A stretch of DNA of 9,781 bases, from the NCBI GenBank assembly GCA_025355225.1, contig JANYAB010000295.1, forward strand, positions 1-9,781. The letters run 5' to 3'. Shown in pieces: positions 1 to 5,945 of the stretch. Position numbers and translations under genes: made by a program. Source of the stretch: Bacteroidota bacterium. Lineage in GTDB: Bacteria; Bacteroidota; Bacteroidia; Sphingobacteriales; Sphingobacteriaceae. The notes beneath the pieces were generated by a model, which did not search any database, was not told the DNA's origin, and saw only the letters and a list, made by a program, of their open reading frames with translations. Each line of letters opens with the position of its first letter. Positions within the stretch are counted from its first letter, which is position 1.

Positions 1-422
1 TTGAAATCCTGTCCGCGGTATTTTGCCTGGCGTCCGCTACTGCGACCACCGCCTCCAAACATCGACTGGAAGAAATCAGAGAAACTATCATCCCCGCCAG
101 ATCCCTCAAAGTTTTCAAAACCCTGTGTACGGCCCCCGCCAAAGCCACCCTGTTGCCTTCCCTGCTGTTGTCTGGCCTGTTGCTCATAAGCCTCGCCATG
201 CTGCCAGTTTTCGCCGTACTTATCGTACTTCTTTCTTTTTTCGGGATCGCCCAATACCTCGTTGGCTTCGTTCAGTTGCTGAAATTTCTTATTCGCCTCG
301 GCATCGTTTGGGTTCAAATCGGGATGATGCTTGCGCGCCAGTTTGCGATAAGCATTTTTTATGTCCTTTTCACTTGCGTTCTTGTCGACACCTAATATTT
401 TATAATAATCAATAAAAGCCAT
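1..422 (-). CDS. J-domain co-chaperone, DnaJ/CbpA class (3' end outside window)
   Basis: Co-chaperone that would stimulate the ATPase of DnaK and deliver unfolded clients, in the cytoplasm. Only the first 140 residues are present; the gene runs off the window start. The translation shows a complete J domain at about residues 4-70, with the HPD tripeptide that contacts Hsp70 at 33-35 and the basic helix II before it (AYRKLARKHH). A Gln-rich stretch (81-91) and a Gly/Phe-rich linker (92-127) follow, the linker including a DIF-like DFFQSMFGG segment. The last residues (YRGQDFQ) look like the beginning of C-terminal domain I. The N-terminus MAFIDYYKILGVDKNAS resembles CbpA-type proteins of Bacteroidota, which lack the zinc finger. 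The zinc-finger region is outside the window, so DnaJ proper is not excluded. Start is the ATG at 422-420; the reading begins directly with the J domain. The J domain call is very secure, the subclass is inferred. Confidence 0.93.
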   Translation of the reverse strand, partial: MAFIDYYKILGVDKNASEKDIKNAYRKLARKHHPDLNPNDAEANKKFQQLNEANEVLGDPEKRKKYDKYGENWQHGEAYEQQARQQQGRQQGGFGGGRTQGFENFEGSGGDDSFSDFFQSMFGGGGRSSGRQAKYRGQDF

Positions 423-453
423 GTGATAATGATATTTTACTAAACCCAATCTT

Positions 454-487
454 GCAATTTAAGTTTGCAGGATAAAAATACTACAAA
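454..487 (-). promoter_or_regulatory. Possible promoter of the J-domain gene
   Basis: Read on the minus strand, TTTG (487-484) lies 22 bases before TAAATTGC (461-454), about 30 bases upstream of the ATG. This resembles the Bacteroidota -33 TTG / -7 TAnnTTTG arrangement, but the -7 element is imperfect (TAnnTTGC) and the spacing is slightly long. A weak call by eye. Confidence 0.3.
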
Positions 488-688
488 TTGCTACAGGATT
501 TACCAGGCTCTTATAGTTGATTTTCGAAAAAAAAATCTCTACGTTTTGTTGCCGATAAGATAAATAGGACAGTAGCTAATCCTTTGTTTAACAGTTTTTT
601 ATTTTTTACACAGATAAAACCAACTTTTTAGTTGTCTTGTATCTTGCTTAAATTCAGCATTTTAAATAAGTGATTTATATCATTTTTT

Positions 689-711
689 AATAGTGTAATT
701 ATTACACTATT
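689..711. promoter_or_regulatory. Candidate operator palindrome
   Basis: Two 11-base arms, AATAGTGTAAT (689-699) and ATTACACTATT (701-711), are exact reverse complements around a single central T. No T-run follows, so this is not a terminator. The GTGTAAT...ATTACAC core resembles operators of YtrA-type GntR repressors (GTGTA...TACAC), an assignment made from memory of that family only. It sits 131 bases upstream of the GIN-domain gene. Confidence 0.5.
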
Positions 712-759
712 GTGATAATTGATCCAATATAAACCCTCACTTTTGCACCAAATTAAATG

Positions 760-807
760 GCGCTCAACTGCTGGACAAGATTTTGTTCAGCAATAAAAAA
801 TTAGCGC
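760..807 (+). other. Hairpin in the leader of the GIN-domain gene
   Basis: GCTGGACAA (770-778) pairs with TTGTTCAGC (783-791) through nine pairs including one G-U, with a four-base GATT loop. An outer helix, GCGCT (760-764) with AGCGC (803-807), could enclose it. The structure ends about 35 bases before the ATG and has no T-run, so it is more likely a transcript leader structure than a terminator. The function is unknown. Confidence 0.35.
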
Positions 808-842
808 TGCTTTAATAGAAATAAAAATAAAGTACTAAAAAA

Positions 843-1448
843 ATGAAATCTAAAATTTTATCTATAATTCTGATGTTCGTTGTGATATCAGGACTATCAA
901 AATCAACTTATGCGGCTACAATAAATAATGCAGACTACACTATTTTAAAAGACATTAAAGCCATCAATAAAATTGAAATTCACGGAAATGTTGAATTATT
1001 TATTTCAGATAATCCAATTGAACAGGTGAAAGTTTACAATAAATATTATTCTGAAAGCGCTTTGGTTCAAAGCAATAATGGGGTGTTGCGTATATCATCC
1101 TATGACACCGAAAAATTGGTGGTTTGGGTTGCTTCCGAAAATCTGCGTTCGGTTTCTGCTTATGATAACGCTGAAGTGAGATCGTTTGGTGATGTTTCTA
1201 AAATCGAATTCAGCATCGATTTGCATGACAACTCAGCTGCTAAACTAAATTTTAATGCATACAGCGCTGATGTAACTTTAAGCGAACATGCAAAAATAGA
1301 ATTGGGTGGAACCGTGAATGAGTTCAGCTTAAAACACAATACCAATTCAGTTGTAAGCAAAAGTAATCTTATGGCCGATCACTATACTGATAATAACGTC
1401 AGCATAGCGGTTGCAGCTAAAAGCGATGAACTTGCCGGCCTGGAATAA
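843..1448 (+). CDS. Exported GIN-domain (DUF2807-like) protein
   Basis: A 201-residue protein with a clear Sec signal peptide: MKSK, a hydrophobic core at about 5-18, and probable cleavage after STYA at residue 24. It is therefore likely periplasmic or surface exposed. After the signal comes the GIN/DUF2807 pattern: a segment like INKIEIHGNVELFIS, then VKVYNKYYSE, a short strand NGVLRISSY, and repeated beta-rung motifs (SAYDNAEV, LHDNSAAKL, LSEHAKIEL). These suggest a right-handed beta-helix-like fold. Family members are called putative auto-transporter adhesin head GIN domains, but no biochemical activity is established. The C-terminus (VAAKSDELAGLE) is short and lacks the Gly-rich closing strand common in longer members. 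The gene is monocistronic: a long leader precedes it and an intrinsic terminator follows 33 bases after the stop. The family call is fairly sure; the role is unknown. Confidence 0.85.
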   Translation: MKSKILSIILMFVVISGLSKSTYAATINNADYTILKDIKAINKIEIHGNVELFISDNPIEQVKVYNKYYSESALVQSNNGVLRISSYDTEKLVVWVASENLRSVSAYDNAEVRSFGDVSKIEFSIDLHDNSAAKLNFNAYSADVTLSEHAKIELGGTVNEFSLKHNTNSVVSKSNLMADHYTDNNVSIAVAAKSDELAGLE

Positions 1449-1480
1449 AAATAAGAAAGTTTTAGTTTGTAATATAAGTT

Positions 1481-1516
1481 GAGAGCTATCTGCAGGTGCA
1501 GATGGCTCTTTTTTTA
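1481..1516 (+). terminator. Intrinsic terminator of the GIN-domain gene
   Basis: AGAGCTATCTGCA (1482-1494) pairs with TGCAGATGGCTCT (1497-1509), a 13-base complement with one G-U pair; the innermost bases must open to form the loop. Seven T residues follow (1509-1515). This is a textbook rho-independent terminator on the plus strand. There is no matching T-run for the minus strand. Confidence 0.9.
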
Positions 1517-1587
1517 TTGAACATATTTTTTTTTACAATCCAATATCCCAAATGACGGGTTGCATTTCTCTTCTTTTCACCTATTTA

Positions 1588-3081
1588 TTATGGATTGTTC
1601 ATCCTGTAAAACCTGTGCATGGTTTCCTTCAGATCCTGGTATAACTGCCTATAGATACTGAAATTTTTTGCGTAGATCGCTGCATTTTGAGGATTGGGTT
1701 TAAATATCTTCAACTCTGCAGCATCGGATTGAGGATATTCGTCTATCAGGCCCATACTTTTCAGAGCCAGCAAACCGGCTCCCACGGCGGATGCATCATC
1801 GGCTTGCAAGATGGCGAGGTTTGTATTGGTTATATCGGCTAATGTTTGCACCCATACAATGGATTTGGTGAACCCGCCGCTGATATTGATCTGGGTAATC
1901 GGTTCGGCATTTTGCTGTACCGCATTCAGCACATCTTTCATGGCGTAGCAGATGCCTTCCAAAACAGCCCTTGAAAAATTTGCCTGTGTATGCTGTAATT
2001 TAACACCGAAGAAGGTACCATAGCTTTCGCTGTCCCAGATAGGCGCGCGTTCGCCGGTGAGGTAGGGCAAAAATATCAGGCCGTTACTGCCGGCGGGTAT
2101 GGCGGCTATTTCTTCAAACAGCACATTATAATCCTCCCCGGTTGGTTCGGGTGCGGTATTGGTTTTAAGCCACCATTGTAAAGCCACACCTCCATTATTG
2201 ATCGGTCCGCCGCAAATAAAGGTTTCCTGGTCGAGTATATAGCTAAATGTCATGGCAGTGGCATTGGGTAAAGGTTTGCTGCTGGCAACCCGAACTGCGC
2301 CGCTAGTGCCGATGGTCACGGCTGCAAGCCCGGGTTTATTTGCCATGCTGCCCAAATTGGCCAAAGTGCCGTCGCTTGCACCGGTGATAAACGGTGTACC
2401 GGGCTTTAGAAAGTTTAATAAATTGCCTTTAGCCGGATCGTATTTTTGAGAATAGTCGACTGGTACCGGACGTGAAAGCATATGCTCAGTTATTCCGGCC
2501 AGTTTAAGCGAATCAGGGTGCCATATAAGCTTCACGATATCAAACAAACCCGTACAGGATGCGCCGGAATGGTCTACAATGAATTCGTTAAACAGCTTGT
2601 GCCAGATGTATTCTTTGATGGAAATGAATTTATACGTTTTTTTAAACAGTGTTGGATTATTTTCCCTGATCCAAATGATTTTGCATAAGGGCGACATTGC
2701 ATGCAGTGGCGTACCTGTTGCTTTATAGACAGCCATGCCTTCTGCGCTTGCTCTTAATCTTTTTGCTATTTCGGCGCTGCGGTTATCGGCCCATGTGATC
2801 ATAGGCGCCAAAGCCCTGCCGCTATCATCCACAGCGATCAAACTGTGCATTGCACTGCTTAGGCTGATGGCCAATGGTTGTGTGCCTGTTTTGTCTATGA
2901 TCCCTTTAATGCAGCCGGTAAATGCACCCCATATTTGTTCAGGGTCCTGTTCGTAATAACCAGGCTGCGGGGCGCTGAAAGAGTAGTGCTGTTGAAACAC
3001 CTCAAACGATTGCCCGGTAAGATTAACAGCAACCGCCTTCACACTACCAGTGCCGATATCGACCCCTAAAACATATTCCAT
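1588..3081 (-). CDS. gntK: FGGY-family carbohydrate kinase, probable gluconokinase
   Basis: Cytoplasmic ATP-dependent kinase of sugars or sugar acids, most likely D-gluconate to 6-phosphogluconate. The 497 residues match full-length FGGY kinases. The N-terminal actin-like domain starts with DIGTGSVKA (8-16); AMHSLIAVDDSG (77-88) and ITWADNRS (95-102) follow. The gluconokinase signature regions GTPLHAMSPLCKI (123-135) and SIKEYIWHKLF (154-164) with SGASCTGLFDI (172-182) favour GntK over xylulokinase. The putative catalytic base is Asp237 in TGASDGTLANLGS; the ATP-side domain contains TIGTSG (256-261), GERAPIWDS (343-351) and SGGFTKS (401-407). The ATG at 3081 gives the expected N-terminus; the gene ends in tandem TAA stops. 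It stands alone on this strand and is divergent from a KdgF-like cupin gene 210 bases away, which hints at sugar-acid catabolism. FGGY membership is certain, substrate is inferred. Confidence 0.88.
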   Translation of the reverse strand: MEYVLGVDIGTGSVKAVAVNLTGQSFEVFQQHYSFSAPQPGYYEQDPEQIWGAFTGCIKGIIDKTGTQPLAISLSSAMHSLIAVDDSGRALAPMITWADNRSAEIAKRLRASAEGMAVYKATGTPLHAMSPLCKIIWIRENNPTLFKKTYKFISIKEYIWHKLFNEFIVDHSGASCTGLFDIVKLIWHPDSLKLAGITEHMLSRPVPVDYSQKYDPAKGNLLNFLKPGTPFITGASDGTLANLGSMANKPGLAAVTIGTSGAVRVASSKPLPNATAMTFSYILDQETFICGGPINNGGVALQWWLKTNTAPEPTGEDYNVLFEEIAAIPAGSNGLIFLPYLTGERAPIWDSESYGTFFGVKLQHTQANFSRAVLEGICYAMKDVLNAVQQNAEPITQINISGGFTKSIVWVQTLADITNTNLAILQADDASAVGAGLLALKSMGLIDEYPQSDAAELKIFKPNPQNAAIYAKNFSIYRQLYQDLKETMHRFYRMNNP

Positions 3082-3097
3082 AATAATAAATATGTTT

Positions 3098-3105
3098 GCA
3101 AGATA
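3098..3105 (-). promoter_or_regulatory. -7-like element upstream of the gluconokinase gene
   Basis: TATCTTGC on the minus strand lies 17 bases from the ATG. It differs slightly from the Bacteroidota TAnnTTTG box, and no convincing -33 TTG was found at the expected distance. The overlapping plus-strand bases 3091-3098 read TATGTTTG, a perfect TAnnTTTG match, so orientation is ambiguous. Confidence 0.25.
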
Positions 3106-3241
3106 GGTTTTTTAGGAAAAATGGGCGGGTGCTAAATGGCCTTCAAATTCAGGATTCACGACCTGGCTAAATTGATTCGTTATTGAGAAGTTTTTATAAG
3201 AGTATTCAATTTAGAAAATAAATATGAAATTGTCAATCCTA

Positions 3242-3273
3242 TTGGATAATAATCAAGTTCAATCCTATCTTTA
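3242..3273 (+). promoter_or_regulatory. Likely promoter of the cupin gene, overlapped by direct repeats
   Basis: TTG (3242-3244) is followed after 21 bases by TATCTTTA (3266-3273), a one-mismatch TAnnTTTG box, 18 bases before the ATG. The ten-base sequence TCAATCCTAT occurs twice, at 3233-3242 and 3259-3268, overlapping the -33 and -7 positions respectively. That placement would suit a repressor or activator site. Confidence 0.45.
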
Positions 3274-3291
3274 TGCAAGCAATAAATCATT

Positions 3292-3636
3292 ATGAACACC
3301 GATATCTTCCGCTACTTTTCCGACATCGCCACCAAAGAGGTCGCCCCTGGATTTTTTTCTAAACTGATCCATACGGATAACAACACGATTAACTTTATTG
3401 ATGTAAAGGCTGGAAGTTCTATTCCGTTACACCAGCACGTACACCAACAATGCTCCTTCGTGATCGAGGGTAAATTTGAAATGACTGTTGACGGTGATAC
3501 GCAAATACTTGATCCAGGTTTTTTCGCCATTATCCCGTCCAATGCGGTACATGGCGGAGCAGCCTTAACTGATTGTAAAATAGTGGATATCTTCAGCCCG
3601 GTACGGGAAGATTATAGAGCGTTGGTGAGTGGTTGA
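3292..3636 (+). CDS. Small cupin-domain protein, KdgF-like
   Basis: A 114-residue single-domain cupin with no signal peptide, so cytoplasmic. Cupin motif 1 is visible as GSSIPLHQHVHQQ...VIEGK (41-61) with His47, His49 and His51; the usual Glu of HxHxxxE is replaced by Gln52/Gln53, as in the HxHxHEQ subgroup. Motif 2 is DPGFFAIIPSNAVHG (74-88) with His87 as the last metal ligand. The C-terminal IFSPVREDYRA (100-110) is typical of KdgF-like cupins, which in known cases convert unsaturated uronates to linear keto sugars; that activity is inferred from resemblance only. The neighbouring gluconokinase is consistent with sugar-acid metabolism. The stop codon TGA (3634-3636) lies inside the first unit of the GTTGATT repeat that follows, so the C-terminal VSG may be partly set by the repeat. 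Alternatives are other small cupin isomerases or regulators. Confidence 0.82.
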   Translation: MNTDIFRYFSDIATKEVAPGFFSKLIHTDNNTINFIDVKAGSSIPLHQHVHQQCSFVIEGKFEMTVDGDTQILDPGFFAIIPSNAVHGGAALTDCKIVDIFSPVREDYRALVSG

Positions 3637-3740
3637 TTGGGTTGATTAGTTGATTGGGTTGATTAAGTGAGTGGTTGATTGAGTTGGTCTAACTCAACTT
3701 GTATGCCTTCCTAAACCCAATCAACTTAATCAACCAACTC
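3632..3740. repeat. GTTGATT repeat cluster forming an inverted repeat between convergent genes
   Basis: A 17-base unit, GTTGATTGGGTTGATTA, occurs twice in perfect tandem (3632-3648 and 3649-3665), and a further GGTTGATTG at 3673-3681. On the other side of a 53-base centre, 3714-3735 is the reverse complement of 3640-3660 except for one inserted base, so the transcript could fold into a long hairpin. A small hairpin, TTGAGTT (3679-3685) with AACTCAA (3691-3697), lies inside the loop. The repeat covers the stop codons of both convergent genes. It may act as a bidirectional transcript end; there is no T-run. Confidence 0.85.
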
Positions 3741-4524
3741 CCAACAAATGCCGGTAACTTCTTCCTATCGGTATCGTCTCCTCATTGATCAGTACCAGTT
3801 TATTGCCTTGAACATGTTTTATCTTGTTATTGGCAACCATATATGATTTATGTACACGCACGAAATGTTTGGCAGGGAATAATTCTTCAGCAAATTTTAA
3901 TGACCCCTTTACAATGATCTTTCCTTCATCGGTATAAATGATAGAATAATCCTTTAATCCCTGTATGTAATGTATTGAATTTAGAGGGGTCTTTAATTTT
4001 TTTGTACCTGATTTCAGGAAAACATAATCACCATTATTATTACCATTTTCCAGTATTAAGGCATTCCGTTTTAGTTCATCCTGTAACCCATTGAGTTCCA
4101 GGCGTTGCTGGTACCAGTCGAGGCTAGTTTTAAAAGCTACTGTTATAGCCAGGTACCATGCTGTGGTGATAAAATTGTAGGGGAAAGAATACCAGAAATT
4201 ACGATAGTATATGGCGCCTATAACAAAGCCGTAGAGGTAAATATCATACAGACTTTGTAAGGTAACATAAACGCATAACGACACTGTCAGCAAAGCAAAA
4301 TAAAGAAAATACCGCCTGGTGGAAAAATAGCGTGGAATAAGGTAAAAGATGTGCAGGTAGCACAGTGAAATGATGAGTATGAGCCTCACAATAGTGCATT
4401 CGGTAAAGTAGCCCAGGCCGGCCTTCTGGATAAGGTAGCGTCTGTCGAACAAAAATACCATGGTGATTATTACCCAGAATAGCAGGTGTAATAATTTTTT
4501 AGTGGCCGGCCATTGGATATTCAT
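3730..4524 (-). CDS. Membrane-anchored LytTR-domain transcription regulator
   Basis: 264 residues. The N-terminal half has four likely membrane segments at about 10-26, 43-64, 72-90 and 113-131, in the layout of LytS/YehU-like sensor kinases of Bacteroidota. A cytoplasmic helical linker follows (about 132-158, WYQQRLELNGLQDELKRNAL), the place where such kinases would continue into the histidine-kinase core. Here it instead joins a LytTR DNA-binding domain (about 167-262), recognised by FLKSGTKK, IHYIQGLKDYSIIYT, FVRVHKSYMVA and IPIGRSYR. There is no receiver domain, no phospho-acceptor Asp and no kinase gene beside it. The protein is therefore probably a one-component regulator that senses at the membrane and binds DNA directly. 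The promoter side carries five LytTR-like boxes, suggesting autoregulation and control of the divergent propeller gene. Its stop TGA lies within the GTTGATT repeat. Confidence 0.9.
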   Translation of the reverse strand: MNIQWPATKKLLHLLFWVIITMVFLFDRRYLIQKAGLGYFTECTIVRLILIISLCYLHIFYLIPRYFSTRRYFLYFALLTVSLCVYVTLQSLYDIYLYGFVIGAIYYRNFWYSFPYNFITTAWYLAITVAFKTSLDWYQQRLELNGLQDELKRNALILENGNNNGDYVFLKSGTKKLKTPLNSIHYIQGLKDYSIIYTDEGKIIVKGSLKFAEELFPAKHFVRVHKSYMVANNKIKHVQGNKLVLINEETIPIGRSYRHLLGVG

Positions 4525-4563
4525 AGTGACAGTATAATGATTTCTGCAATGATCAGTATAAAA

Positions 4564-4667
4564 TAGACAAACGATTATTTGAATAGACCAACATCAAATT
4601 TAATAGATGAACGATGCATCGTAAAACTATTGATGAATTTACGTCTATTATTTGAGGTCTTGGTCTA
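4564..4667. promoter_or_regulatory. Array of five LytTR-type binding boxes
   Basis: Five copies of a box close to GTTNRTCTATT. On the minus strand the ten-base cores are CGTTTGTCTA (4573-4564), TGTTGGTCTA (4593-4584) and CGTTCATCTA (4613-4604). On the plus strand they are TTTACGTCTA (4638-4647) and TCTTGGTCTA (4658-4667). Spacing within each orientation is exactly 20 bases. The inner four are mirror-symmetric around 4625.5. Known LytTR regulators such as AgrA and ComE bind direct repeats about two helical turns apart, upstream of the promoter. Binding by the adjacent regulator is inference. Confidence 0.7.
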
Positions 4668-4672
4668 CTTTA

Positions 4673-4704
4673 TTTTATAAGTGTGTGATGGATAGCTAAT
4701 CTTG
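4673..4704 (+). promoter_or_regulatory. Putative promoter of the propeller gene
   Basis: TTTT (4673-4676) is followed after 20 bases by TAATCTTG (4697-4704), one mismatch from TAnnTTTG. It begins six bases after the last plus-oriented LytTR-like box, the usual position for a class of activator sites just upstream of the -33 region. The start codon is 28 bases further on. Confidence 0.45.
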
Positions 4705-4732
4705 CATTATATTTTAACAAGATAAGTTCAAT

Positions 4733-5887
4733 ATGAAAAAGTTAATTATAGCCATTCCCTTTATGGTTATTTGTGTTTTGATAATTGCTTATGCAGAAAG
4801 CAAAACCTCCGGTAAAGCAAACACGATCACCATAAGGGTTGGTAAAACACCAAACAGCGTAGAAGTTGCAGATTTGAACAATGACAAAATCCCGGATATT
4901 GTAATTGCCAACGGAGGCGATAGCAGTGTGACCATCCTGCTGGGAAAGGGTAAGGGGATTTTCACTGAGGCCAAGGGCTCACCGTTCTATGCTGGCTATG
5001 CGCCAAATGATGTAGTGATTGCCGATTTTAATAAAGACGGGAAACCCGACCTCGTGTTCGCCAATCACACAAAAAAATATCTTACTGTATTGGCAGGGGA
5101 CGGCAGTGGTGGATTTAAGCCGTTAAAAGGTTCGCCCTTCCCGGTAGAAGTTTTTCCGCATACGCATGGTGTGGCAACGGGTGATTTTAACAAAGATGGT
5201 AACCTTGACCTGGTCACAGATAGTTGGGGCAATGACCGTATTGAAATACTATTTGGTAACAACGGGCATGGTTTTAATACGCCGGGTACATTTATACAAG
5301 TTGGCAAACATCCCTATCAAAGGATCAGAACTGCGGATCTGAATATGGATGGGAATATGGATATTGTTACCACTAATTTAGATGGGAATAACACCACCAT
5401 CCTGCTGGGAAACGGAAAAGGTGGGTTTCATCAGTCGACGGGTTCACCCTTTGCCTGTGGCGACTCGCCTTTTGGTGTTGCGATAGGGGATATAAATGGC
5501 GACGGTAAGCCAGACCTGGTCATTGTGAATTCGCCGACCATAACTTCAAATAATACGGGCAGGGATGGCCTTACCATCTTGATTGGTGACGGTACGGGCG
5601 GATTTTTTCCATTGCAAGGTTCGCCTTTTACTGCCGGTAAAAGCCCCAGCCGCGTAGCGATAGGTGATATTAATGGCGATGGTATTAATGATATTGCCGT
5701 AGCCAACTATAATAGTGACAGTATCACCATTTTCCTGATGAATAAAAAAACTGTGGCATCAAGTTATAGTTTGCACTTTGGGCAAAAGCCGGATGGCGTT
5801 ACTATCGCGGATATAGACGGTGACGGTAAAAATGAAATTTTAGTAACTAATAGCCTTGATAATACGCTTAGCATTATAAGACCCTAA
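4733..5887 (+). CDS. Secreted VCBS/FG-GAP repeat protein, predicted seven-bladed beta-propeller
   Basis: 384 residues with an N-terminal signal sequence (KK, hydrophobic 4-20, probable cleavage near AYA-ES); there is no well-placed lipobox Cys. The mature part is built of seven repeats, each with a DxNxDGxxD calcium-binding loop: starts at residues 47, 98, 151, 202, 253, 312 and 360, spaced about 48-59 residues. The first (DLNNDKIPD) and last (DIDGDGKNE) are slightly degenerate. Each repeat also carries a strand like DIVIAN and a TILLGxGxGxF turn; a GSPF tetrapeptide recurs at 82, 133, 237 and 296. Seven such repeats fit a closed integrin-like propeller used for binding or adhesion; no enzyme motif is seen. 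It is divergent from the LytTR regulator and its promoter follows two LytTR-like boxes, so it is the likely target. Ligand unknown. Confidence 0.9.
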   Translation: MKKLIIAIPFMVICVLIIAYAESKTSGKANTITIRVGKTPNSVEVADLNNDKIPDIVIANGGDSSVTILLGKGKGIFTEAKGSPFYAGYAPNDVVIADFNKDGKPDLVFANHTKKYLTVLAGDGSGGFKPLKGSPFPVEVFPHTHGVATGDFNKDGNLDLVTDSWGNDRIEILFGNNGHGFNTPGTFIQVGKHPYQRIRTADLNMDGNMDIVTTNLDGNNTTILLGNGKGGFHQSTGSPFACGDSPFGVAIGDINGDGKPDLVIVNSPTITSNNTGRDGLTILIGDGTGGFFPLQGSPFTAGKSPSRVAIGDINGDGINDIAVANYNSDSITIFLMNKKTVASSYSLHFGQKPDGVTIADIDGDGKNEILVTNSLDNTLSIIRP

Positions 5888-5915
5888 AATAAATACCTGT
5901 GGCATTTGTGCCGAT

Positions 5916-5943
5916 AACTGCAAAAAGTTAGGTTTGCAGTTTT
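5916..5943 (+). terminator. Possible intrinsic terminator after the propeller gene
   Basis: AACTGCAAA (5916-5924) pairs perfectly with TTTGCAGTT (5933-5941) around an eight-base loop, followed by only a short T stretch. It lies 28 bases after the propeller stop and directly against the acetyltransferase start, so it could be a weak terminator or a structure affecting translation initiation of the next gene. Confidence 0.45.
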
Positions 5944-5945
5944 AG

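Larger units (their letters stand above)
423..842. other. 420-base AT-rich spacer between divergent genes
   Basis: No coding region or recognisable RNA gene was found here on either strand. It separates the J-domain gene (leftward) from the GIN-domain gene (rightward). It contains a possible J-gene promoter (454-487), a TATCTTGC -7-like element at 640-647, a near-perfect palindrome at 689-711 and a hairpin-forming leader at 760-807. Long A and T runs are frequent. The distance is larger than two simple promoters need, which leaves room for control sites or an unannotated small RNA. Confidence 0.6.

Noticed and set aside
23..415. Plus-strand open frames over the start of the window
   Set aside because: They are antisense to a clear J-domain coding sequence with an intact HPD motif.
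3632..3740. CRISPR array
   Set aside because: Units are 7-17 bases, contiguous without unique spacers, and partly inverted; no cas gene is present.
4789..5706. Long open frames antisense to the propeller gene
   Set aside because: They arise from the repetitive codon pattern of the VCBS repeats; rich in Pro/Leu/Ser without domain signs.
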